64,000 nucleotides of DNA from the NCBI RefSeq assembly GCF_000718515.1, contig NZ_JNZS01000013.1, positions 62,001 through 126,000 of the forward strand, given 5' to 3'. Position 1 is the first letter of the stretch. Each line of letters opens with the position of its first letter. A program made the translations under genes and the position numbers. This stretch comes from Micromonospora parva (GTDB taxonomy: Bacteria; Actinomycetota; Actinomycetes; Mycobacteriales; Micromonosporaceae). Positions 57,922 to 64,000 of this stretch are shown piece after piece. The notes beneath the pieces were generated by a model that was not told the DNA's origin, searched no databases, and saw only the letters and a program-made list of their open reading frames with translations.

Positions 57922-58053
57922 TCATTTAGTCCTCAAGAGGTCGGCCCTTGACCATCGACAGTGAGAAGTGCCGAGGGGTCGAATCCGCAGGTCGGGCAGG
58001 ACGCAGCCAGGTAGACCCAGGTGGGCAACTTGATCTCGTAAATCTTCGGTCAT
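57922..58053 (-). CDS. Possible 43-residue protein
   Basis: The ATG at 58053 opens MTEDLRDQVAHLGLPGCVLP and 23 more residues, ending seven bases before the next gene start on the same strand. The spacing looks like an operon, but the peptide is short and of unknown family. It could be chance. Confidence 0.3.
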   Translation of the reverse strand: MTEDLRDQVAHLGLPGCVLPDLRIRPLGTSHCRWSRADLLRTK

Positions 58054-58132
58054 TGTCTCAAACTCGCCCAGTAGACGCCACTTCAAACTGGCGGTGCGAC
58101 CGGTACAGCAACGATCCCGCTCAGGGCTTGGC

Positions 58133-58552
58133 CTACCCGCACCAGAGCCGCAGCGCCCGGAGCCGGATGACCTCGGTACGTTTAGGCGCTTCTTTGAGGG
58201 ACTGCAACGTGTCCCGGAACGAGGCGGCTGGGTAGCCGTCCTCAAGCCAGCCGAGCGCGCGACCCACCCAATAGTCGGACCAGCAGGACAGGGCGTAACG
58301 GACAAGGTCATCCCAAGGAGGCGGATCGGAGGCCTGGTCGATGCTGAGGGTTGTGACGTCCTCGTGGCGCCGCTCCAAGAGTGGTAGCAGCGACCGGATG
58401 TTCTCCGCTGGGGTCCAGTGGCGGCCGTCGTTGGTCGAGAAGACAATCCAGTGCCCTCCAGGATCAACGCCCAGCCGCAGCTCGTGCTTGCCGATCGCCA
58501 TCACAACGCGGTTGTCGTCCGCCATCAGGTCACTGTCCAGGCCCGACATCAT
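58133..58552 (-). CDS. Hypothetical protein of the accessory element (139 residues)
   Basis: The product begins MMSGLDSDLMADDNRVVMAI and has normal protein character (GKHELRLGVDPGGHWIVFST; WDDLVRYALSCWSDYWVGRA). No known domain, signal or membrane helix is seen. It may be an immunity- or SUKH-like small protein, but nothing proves this. Lower GC than the flanking core genes. Confidence 0.6.
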   Translation of the reverse strand: MMSGLDSDLMADDNRVVMAIGKHELRLGVDPGGHWIVFSTNDGRHWTPAENIRSLLPLLERRHEDVTTLSIDQASDPPPWDDLVRYALSCWSDYWVGRALGWLEDGYPAASFRDTLQSLKEAPKRTEVIRLRALRLWCG

Positions 58553-58582
58553 GCCTGGCCAATGGTGGCATCGTCACGCTGG

Positions 58583-59155
58583 TCAGCACGGATCTGCCCT
58601 CCGTGGTACAGCGTTGGGGCTTGGCAGCGAGACGGGGAGATACGAGTCGGCCGGCGTTGGCTTAGATAGAGACTGGTTGAAGTTCTGTGACTTGCCGAAG
58701 ACTCCGGTGCGGTGCCACCGGCTTCCAGATGGGTCAGAGAATTCGATAATTGTCGCGATATCGCTCTCTCCGACGCCGTCACCGTCCCGGTCCTTGATCT
58801 CCCGGAACTCTCCGTATGGCGTCACGTCGAAGGCGTAGCAAGGTGGCAGGACACCTAGCATGACCCCTTTTTCCTCGCCAACCTTGATGCCTACGTTGAA
58901 GACCGGGAGCCTGCCGTAGTTCTGAAGCAGCACCTTGTCGTCACCCGGCACCAGGACGACTGAGCTTGCAATCTCTGACCGCTCGCGCTGTTGCTGGTCC
59001 TGCTCGCGCTGTTGCTGGTCCCGGAACGTCGCGACAGACAGAGCGAGGCTGCCGACGCCGGTGGCAATCGCGGCGAGGATGCCAACTGCCTCCAGCGCTC
59101 GGATCGGCGCCGACTCCCACCACGAGCGCGAGCTAGACGAGTCGTTTGCGGGCAC
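58583..59155 (-). CDS. Hypothetical protein with one membrane helix (190 residues)
   Basis: The GTG at 59155 opens a product with a transmembrane helix at about residues 19-43 (LEAVGILAAIATGVGSLALS) and a Gln/Arg-rich, probably coiled-coil repeat, RDQQQREQDQQQRERSE. A beta-rich outer part follows (SSVVLVPGDDKVLLQNYGRL; DVTPYGEFREIKDRDGDGVG). The function is unknown. It is the first of the small minus-strand genes of the element. Confidence 0.6.
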   Translation of the reverse strand: MPANDSSSSRSWWESAPIRALEAVGILAAIATGVGSLALSVATFRDQQQREQDQQQRERSEIASSVVLVPGDDKVLLQNYGRLPVFNVGIKVGEEKGVMLGVLPPCYAFDVTPYGEFREIKDRDGDGVGESDIATIIEFSDPSGSRWHRTGVFGKSQNFNQSLSKPTPADSYLPVSLPSPNAVPRRADPC

Positions 59156-59271
59156 CCGCCGATTTTTGCAGCCGGGGCCAAGAACGAGGGCTTAGGGGTT
59201 CAAGTTCCCGCGTTCGCGCTGCGAACTGCCCTGCGGGCGGCCTCCGGCCGTCCTCGGGAGCCCGCAGCGCG

Positions 59272-59310
59272 TCATCCGGAAGTCAGCGGATCGTCAGCGA
59301 ACGCCGTACC
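59272..59310 (-). pseudogene. Short integrase C-terminus remnant
   Basis: On the minus strand the bases encode TAFADDPLTSG and a TGA at 59274-59272. This resembles the end of the integrase remnant at 56075 (LTFADDSLTF), and 17 of about 20 bases match around GTCAGCG(G/A)ATCGTCAGCGAA. It suggests a second, mostly deleted integrase. Confidence 0.45.
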
Positions 59311-59405
59311 GCGCGGCGACTCTCGACCATGCTCGACAACACGGCCGGTACATCTGACCACGCGGCACGGCGCTTGATCACACTCGCTGCTACGTCAGGT
59401 CACTT

Positions 59406-59431
59406 TCCCCCCGACGGGGGTCGTCCCTTTC
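59406..59431 (+). repeat. Putative attR: copy of the 6C RNA 3' hairpin half
   Basis: The 26 bases are identical to 55986-56011, but the 5' arm GACGACCCCCGTC that pairs with them in the 6C RNA is missing here. This is therefore only the 3' part, as expected for the far attachment site of an element inserted in the RNA gene. Confidence 0.6.
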
Positions 59432-59479
59432 TCCTGGGAGCGCGCCACCGCAGCTCACACTGATGAGCCGCACGCCGAC

Positions 59480-59485
59480 TAGCCT
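59480..59485 (+). promoter_or_regulatory. -10 element of a leaderless gene
   Basis: TAGCCT lies six bases before the ATG at 59492, with no ribosome-binding site. Confidence 0.45.
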
Positions 59486-59491
59486 GCCCCC

Positions 59492-59962
59492 ATGGCCACG
59501 CCGTTGGACCTCTCCAGTCCGGTCGCGCGTCGGGAAGCGCTCCGGATGGTTGACGTGGACGATCCGGTTCCCCAGCACGCGATGCTCCGTGAGATCTTCG
59601 ACCTCGAACGAGCGTGGCGCGAAGGTCCGGACCCGGGCGAGAACGACGAGTACGAGCAGATTTACCTGGCAGCGTTCCTGCTGTTCCTGATCGGCGATCC
59701 GGCGGACTCGCCCCGCCTGTACGGGGCGAAGTTCCGCACCGGCGACATGGACCTGGGCATCGGCTTCGATGCGCAGGCGATCTTCGGAGCGGGCACCGGC
59801 GAAACGCTCCAGTGGCTCCTGGACAACGGCTACACCGACGAGCACGCGCATCTGTCTGAGTGGCTGTCGCAGGGGGCGGACCCCACGATCGAAGACTGGG
59901 CCACGCACGTACGCCGGTACTTCTACTCCGCAAACGGCACGCTGCGCCTGGATCCGCTCTAG
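59492..59962 (+). CDS. Hypothetical acidic protein (156 residues)
   Basis: The product begins MATPLDLSSPVARREALRMV, is acidic and helical, and contains EYEQIYLAAFLLFLIGDPAD and DLGIGFDAQAIFGAGTGETL. There is no signal or certain membrane segment. The family was not recognised. It begins about 60 bases beyond the putative attR and has normal high-GC codon use, so it may belong to the original chromosome. A leaderless start is suggested by the -10 six bases upstream. Confidence 0.7.
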   Translation: MATPLDLSSPVARREALRMVDVDDPVPQHAMLREIFDLERAWREGPDPGENDEYEQIYLAAFLLFLIGDPADSPRLYGAKFRTGDMDLGIGFDAQAIFGAGTGETLQWLLDNGYTDEHAHLSEWLSQGADPTIEDWATHVRRYFYSANGTLRLDPL

Positions 59963-60120
59963 GCGTACGCAGTTTCAGCCGTCCGGCCCTCGCGGCCTTG
60001 GCGATGAGGTCCTTGAACTGAGCGGGTCGGATTCAGCCCTCCCGCCCGACCTCGTGGCGGACAGTGCGATCGCCGCGTGGCGGGTAATTTGCCGAACGGG
60101 ACGAGCTGAGGAGGTAACGG

Positions 60121-61311
60121 GTGGCTGCTGGTGGCTTCTCGTCGAAACGGCTGGCTCGGGTTCGGGGGTTGCTTGAGCATCACGTCGAGTCCGGCTTCGT
60201 CCCGGGCGCGGTGGTCGTCCTCGCCCGGCACGGTGAGGTGCACATCGAGGCAACGGGTCGCCTCGCCTTCGAGGGGGCGGGGTCGCAGACGCCGATGGCG
60301 GCCGACACGATCTGTCGCCTGGGCTCGATGACGAAGCCCATCGTCGCCGTGTGCGCGATGACCCTCGTCGAGGACTGCACCCTCCGCCTCGACGACCCGG
60401 TCGACGATCTCCTGCCGGAGCTGGCGGACATGACAGTGCTCGCCGATCCGCACGGCCCACTGGACGACACCGTCCCGGCGGCACGGCCGATAACGCTGCG
60501 GGACGTCCTGGACGGCACCCTCGGCACGGGGATGGTCCCCGCCGAGCCGGGAACGGTACCCATCGCCGACGCGCTGGACGCTCTCGTTTATCCGTCGATG
60601 GACGAGTGGATCCGCCAGCTCGGCGCTCTTCCCCTCGTCCACCAGCCGGGTGAGCGTTGGATGTACGACACCGCCGCCAACGTGGCCGGTGTGCTCATCG
60701 CCCGGGCCACCGGCATGTCCTTCGGGGATGCCATCCGGGAGCGGGTCTGCAAGCCACTGGGCATGACCGACACCGTCTTCCACGTGGGTAGCGAGAGCAT
60801 CGGCCGGTTCGCGACCGCGTACGAGCGCGACAACGCCGCCGACGGCGCACCGGTTGTCGAAGACGCTCCCGACGGACGGTTCAGCCGACCGCGGTTGTTC
60901 GAGTCCGGGGGCGGCGGGCTCGTGTCCACCGCCCAGGACTACCTCGCCTTCGCGTCGGCTCTGCTCGCGGGCGGCACCCATCGCGGTGAGCGGGTGCTGT
61001 CCCGGCCGGCGGTGACGCTGATGACGAGCGACCACCTGACCTCGGAGCAGAAGGCCAACTCCGGGTTCTGGCCGGGGTACTTCGACGCCATCAGCTGGGG
61101 TCTCGGATTGTCGGTCCGCACCCGCCGTACGCACCTCGGGCCCTCGGTCGGCAGCTACGGCTGGCCCGGCTTCTATGGCACCGCCTGGTACAACGATCCC
61201 GCCGAGGACCTGACGGCGATGGTGTTCATGCAGCGGGCGCACGCGGGCGACCAGCGGCTGCCGATGTGGCACGACTTCTGGACCACCGTCTACCAGGCGA
61301 TCGACGACTGA
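60121..61311 (+). CDS. Beta-lactamase-family serine hydrolase (class C fold)
   Basis: The 396-residue product has S69-M-T-K72 in RLGSMTKPIV, the SxxK motif of class C beta-lactamase/esterase proteins, and Y182-D-T in RWMYDTAANVAG at the YxN position. The C-terminal region has GPSVGSYGWPGFYGTAWYND. No signal peptide is seen, so it is probably a cytoplasmic esterase or peptidase (EstB-like) and not a resistance enzyme. The GTG at 60121 is preceded by GAGGAGGTAACGG, a strong ribosome-binding site. Confidence 0.88.
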   Translation: MAAGGFSSKRLARVRGLLEHHVESGFVPGAVVVLARHGEVHIEATGRLAFEGAGSQTPMAADTICRLGSMTKPIVAVCAMTLVEDCTLRLDDPVDDLLPELADMTVLADPHGPLDDTVPAARPITLRDVLDGTLGTGMVPAEPGTVPIADALDALVYPSMDEWIRQLGALPLVHQPGERWMYDTAANVAGVLIARATGMSFGDAIRERVCKPLGMTDTVFHVGSESIGRFATAYERDNAADGAPVVEDAPDGRFSRPRLFESGGGGLVSTAQDYLAFASALLAGGTHRGERVLSRPAVTLMTSDHLTSEQKANSGFWPGYFDAISWGLGLSVRTRRTHLGPSVGSYGWPGFYGTAWYNDPAEDLTAMVFMQRAHAGDQRLPMWHDFWTTVYQAIDD

Positions 61312-61407
61312 CCGCAGCGTTCGTTTCCCGGTCGGGCACCCGCCCCTGGCCGCGCGGTAATCCCGAGGCCCTCAGCGACACAAGCCAGGGTGAGAGTCAC
61401 CGAGGCA

Positions 61408-61974
61408 ATGGGGGTTCGGGTGGGTCCACCGAAGAAGCGGGACGAGGACTGGTTCACCAGTCTCTACGCCACCGAGTACGCGCACATCGTTCGATACGGC
61501 CTGCGTCGGCTCATCGACGGGGATGCCGCGGCGGAGCTGGCGCAGGACGTCTTCGTCGTCGCCTGGCGTCGCCGCGTAGAGGTGCCTGACCGCAGTCTTC
61601 CCTGGCTGTACGGGGTGGCTCGTCGTCTCCTGGCGAACCAGTGGCGGTCGCGGCGTGCCGCCCCGGATCTTCTCCCGATCACCAATGTCGACCTTGCGCG
61701 GTTGGCCGGATCGCCGGGTGCGGACACGACCGTCGGGGTCGCGGACGTCCGGACCGCGTTGGCCACCCTCAACGAGCTTGATCAGGAAATTCTTCGGCTG
61801 GTCGGCTGGGAGGAGTTGACGGTCTCCGAGGCGGCGAAGGTGCTCGGCTGCACCGGACCAACCGCGGCCGTGCGGCTCCATCGCGCCCGGCGTCGTCTGG
61901 CCGACGCAATGGCGGACCGGCCCGCGCAGACCCGTCGTAGCCCGGTGTTGGTGACCATTCGAGAGGATCTGTGA
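61408..61974 (+). CDS. ECF RNA polymerase sigma factor
   Basis: The 188-residue product has region 2 (FTSLYATEYAHIVRYGLRRL; AAELAQDVFVVAWRR; LPWLYGVARRLLANQWR) and region 4 (LDQEILRLVGWEELTVSEAA, then PTAAVRLHRARRRL). I chose the ATG at 61408 because GAGG lies just upstream; GTG 61390 is the alternative. Its stop overlaps the following gene, whose product probably controls it. No promoter for it was recognised in the gap after the hydrolase gene. Confidence 0.9.
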   Translation: MGVRVGPPKKRDEDWFTSLYATEYAHIVRYGLRRLIDGDAAAELAQDVFVVAWRRRVEVPDRSLPWLYGVARRLLANQWRSRRAAPDLLPITNVDLARLAGSPGADTTVGVADVRTALATLNELDQEILRLVGWEELTVSEAAKVLGCTGPTAAVRLHRARRRLADAMADRPAQTRRSPVLVTIREDL

Positions 61975-62981
61975 TGTTCGGAGCAGAGCGCACCCGTACT
62001 CTTCTCGGCCCGGCCGACCCGGCCCGAACCGCCGCCGTCGAACCACCGCTGGTCTCGGCGCGCGAGCTGATCGACCGCGCCGGCGCTACCGACACGGCCG
62101 CCGGGCATCGTCGCGTACGCCCGACCCGCCGGCTGGTCCTGACGGCCGGGACGCTGGCTGTCGCGGCCGGTGCCGTGGCGGTGCTCCAGCCGCTCGGCGA
62201 GGGCGCACCGGACACTCCGGGCGAACCGGCGGCAGCGGGGTTGGTGCTCGTGCCGGTCGCGTACCAGTTCGACGCGGATCCGCCGGCCGCCGGCCCGCAG
62301 CTGCGCATGCTGGCCGACAAGATCAAAGACGCGGCGTACGACCACCAGAGCGGGCGCTACATGTACCACCACACGAAGGTGTGGGGCGATCCTGTGATGA
62401 CCTCAGCCGACGGCCGCCACCACGTGGCCTTCGCCAGCGAGACGAAGCTCTGGCAGGCCGTCGACGGGACCGGTAACCAAGTCAGGACCCAACTGGAGCC
62501 GCAGTACCCCGACCAGGAGTCTCGGGACTACTGGCAGCGCGAGAGCCTTGGGCGACCAGCAGCCACCGGCACCCCCGCACCGAGCGTCATGCCGCTGCCG
62601 CCGGAGGAGCTCAGGCAGCCGTCGGCCGACCCGTCCGAGCTGCGGGAGCGGCTGAAGGTCGAGTACGGCGCGGGGTCGGCGAGCAAGTGGGTCGGCACGC
62701 TCTATGGGCAGTACGTCGTGCCGCGTGCGACCCGAGCGGCGGTCCTGCGGGTTCTCGCCGACGTGCCCGGCTTCCGCTGGCGAGGGCAGGTCACGGACCG
62801 CGCCGGCCGCAATGGAGTCGCCGTCACCTTCGACGACCGCGAACACGACCAGCAATCTCTTCTGATCTTCGATCCGAGGACGGGCGAATTGCTCGCCCAT
62901 GAGCTGTTGACGCTGTCGCCCATGCGGATCAGCTCGTACGAGGTGATCCTCGATGCCGCCTGGACAAATCAGCCCGGCTGA
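61974..62981 (+). CDS. CU044_5270-family membrane protein, likely sigma-factor partner
   Basis: The 335-residue product has a cytoplasmic head of about 45 residues, one transmembrane helix (RRLVLTAGTLAVAAGAVAVL) and an extracellular domain that contains KDAAYDHQSGRYMYHHTKVW and DPRTGELLAHELLTLSP. This is the pattern of CU044_5270-type proteins found after ECF genes. It probably senses an outside signal and restrains the sigma factor. It has no ZAS zinc motif. TGATG overlap with the sigma gene; GTG 61971 is an alternative start. Confidence 0.8.
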   Translation: MFGAERTRTLLGPADPARTAAVEPPLVSARELIDRAGATDTAAGHRRVRPTRRLVLTAGTLAVAAGAVAVLQPLGEGAPDTPGEPAAAGLVLVPVAYQFDADPPAAGPQLRMLADKIKDAAYDHQSGRYMYHHTKVWGDPVMTSADGRHHVAFASETKLWQAVDGTGNQVRTQLEPQYPDQESRDYWQRESLGRPAATGTPAPSVMPLPPEELRQPSADPSELRERLKVEYGAGSASKWVGTLYGQYVVPRATRAAVLRVLADVPGFRWRGQVTDRAGRNGVAVTFDDREHDQQSLLIFDPRTGELLAHELLTLSPMRISSYEVILDAAWTNQPG

Positions 62982-62991
62982 CCACCGACTC

Positions 62992-63022
62992 GCGGGGCCG
63001 CTCCGCTCGGGAGCGGCCCCGC
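62992..63022 (+). terminator. Terminator of the second ECF operon
   Basis: A perfect 13-base stem, GCGGGGCCGCTCC and its complement, with a GCTCG loop lies 11 bases after the stop. Confidence 0.8.
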
Positions 63023-63092
63023 TGTCTTCACCGCAGCGGCGGTAGCTGCGCAGCTGCCCGCGCTCGTAGCAGATCAACTGTCTCAGCGGAGG

Positions 63093-63120
63093 TTTTCCAC
63101 AGGCCACCAGGTTGTCCACA
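63093..63120 (+). promoter_or_regulatory. Pair of DnaA-box-like nonamers upstream of ssd
   Basis: TTTTCCACA (63093-63101) and TTGTCCACA (63112-63120) are in the same orientation, 19 bases apart, about 80 bases before the ssd start. The second is the exact high-GC actinomycete consensus. Confidence 0.45.
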
Positions 63121-63201
63121 GGCGACGGCATCGGGGCGGCTCGTGGGGCGGATTCCGAGCAGGGTCGGCGGCATACCAGAGCCCGACCGCTGGAGGCCGC
63201 G

Positions 63202-64000
63202 ATGCCACCCCGTACCACGGTTCCGCCGATCCGCCGGCTTCCGCTGGTCGTCACCGGCGACGACGATCTGCTCGATGATGTGCTCCGGCTCGCCGCCGTC
63301 GGCGGGACGGAGGTGGAGTTCGCCCGCGACGCGGCGGCTGCCCGTACCCGTTGGCTTCCCGCACCTCTGGTGCTGCTCGGCGCCGACCAGGCGCAGGCGT
63401 GTCTGCGGGCTCGGTTGCCGCAGCGGCCCCGGTTGGTGCTGGTCGGCCGGGCCGGTCAGCTCGACCCCGGCTGGCAGGTGGCGGAGCTGATCGGGGCCGA
63501 GCACGTCGCCGTGCTGCCGGCCGCGGAGCCGTGGCTGGTGGATCGGTTCGCCGAACATGATCCGGACCGTCCGGCCGGCGTCGGCGCTCGGGTCGTCGCG
63601 GTTCTCGGTGGTCGGGGCGGTGCGGGCGCGAGCGTGCTCGCCGGTGGCCTCGCGGTGACCGCCGCCCGGGCCCGGCTGCGCACCCTCCTCGTCGACGCCG
63701 ATCCGCTCGGTGGTGGCCTCGACCTCGTGCTCGGCTGGGAGCAGTTGGAAGGCCTGCGCTGGCCGTCGCTGACCTCCGCCGACGGACGGGTGGACGCGCC
63801 GGCGTTGGTGCGGGCCCTGCCCAGTCGGGGTGATCTCGTGGTGCTCTCCTGGGATCGCGGCGAGATGCTGGCATTGCCGGCGACCGCGATGGCGGCGACT
63901 GTCGACGCCGCCCGGCGTGGGCGGGACTTCGTGGTGATCGACCTGCCCCGACAGCTCGACGACGCGGCGGTGGTGGCGTTGCAGGCCGCCGACCAGGCGT
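63202..64000 (+). CDS. ssd: Septum-site-determining protein Ssd / CpaE-like ATPase (cut by window edge)
   Basis: At least 266 codons are present and no stop is reached. The N-terminal about 120 residues form a receiver-like domain (RLPLVVTGDDDLLDDVLRLA). A MinD/ParA-type domain starts near residue 133 with VVAVLGGRGGAGASVLAGGL. The position of the deviant Walker A (KGGxGKT) reads RGGAGAS, with neither lysine; later TLLVDADPLGGGLDLVLG is the switch region. Ssd proteins adjust septum formation and usually precede tad/flp pilus genes. The ATG at 63202 has GGAGG five bases upstream. Confidence 0.88.
   Translation, partial: MPPRTTVPPIRRLPLVVTGDDDLLDDVLRLAAVGGTEVEFARDAAAARTRWLPAPLVLLGADQAQACLRARLPQRPRLVLVGRAGQLDPGWQVAELIGAEHVAVLPAAEPWLVDRFAEHDPDRPAGVGARVVAVLGGRGGAGASVLAGGLAVTAARARLRTLLVDADPLGGGLDLVLGWEQLEGLRWPSLTSADGRVDAPALVRALPSRGDLVVLSWDRGEMLALPATAMAATVDAARRGRDFVVIDLPRQLDDAAVVALQAADQA

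Noticed and set aside
59195..59212. Possible tRNA gene suggested by GGGGTTCAAGTTCCC
   Set aside because: The T-stem does not close properly (one extra base before the CCC) and no acceptor, D or anticodon arms can be built around it. At most it is an att-site remnant.

Overview
The window looks like chromosomal DNA of a high-GC filamentous actinomycete, most probably a Micromonospora or close relative. GC-rich third codon positions, frequent GTG starts and ATGA/GTGA stop-start overlaps all fit. So do a complete 14-subunit nuo operon, futalosine-route menaquinone genes, ESX-type secretion genes and a 6C RNA. No rRNA, intact tRNA, CRISPR array or intact insertion sequence was found. The genus is inferred from gene content and not from a search.

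Layout. (1) 0-1.2 kb, minus strand: a cut membrane protein gene and a secreted class A beta-lactamase-fold protein. (2) 1.5-5.3 kb: paaABCDE, the phenylacetyl-CoA epoxidase operon. (3) 5.5-29.2 kb, a respiratory block: mqnC, an LPXTG surface protein, menG, a small unknown gene, a menJ-like flavoprotein, nuoA to nuoN and a long-chain polyprenyl diphosphate synthase. Together these supply the quinone head group, tail and tail reduction next to the NADH dehydrogenase that uses it. (4) 29.2-37 kb: an MFS exporter and IclR regulator, a Tat-exported PhoX phosphatase behind PHO-box-like repeats, an ECF sigma/anti-sigma pair whose sigma appears to start with ATC, RarD, an acetyltransferase and a holin-like membrane protein. 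(5) 37-44.7 kb: part of a type VII (ESX) locus with eccE, two WXG100 genes, mycosin and a 957-residue two-SseB-domain protein. (6) 44.7-55.7 kb: an EphE-like hydrolase without the usual nucleophile, two M6 metalloproteases, acs, a degenerate Fic-fold protein and a SerB-like HAD phosphatase. (7) 55.9-59.5 kb: a 6C small RNA whose 3' hairpin appears to have been used as an attachment site by an integrative element, now a scar with integrase remnants and small unknown genes. (8) 59.5-64 kb: an unknown gene, a beta-lactamase-family hydrolase, a second ECF sigma/CU044_5270-type pair and the start of ssd (septum-site/CpaE-like).

The two most unusual observations are these. First, every gap longer than 15 bases inside the nuo operon, and the paaB-paaC gap, is filled exactly by a 14-38 codon mini-ORF that overlaps the stop codon before it and the start codon after it. 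Three of the peptides share the beginning SAR(S/N)ELASP. Second, a 26-base direct repeat of the 6C RNA terminator hairpin flanks a 3.4 kb integrase-bearing segment.
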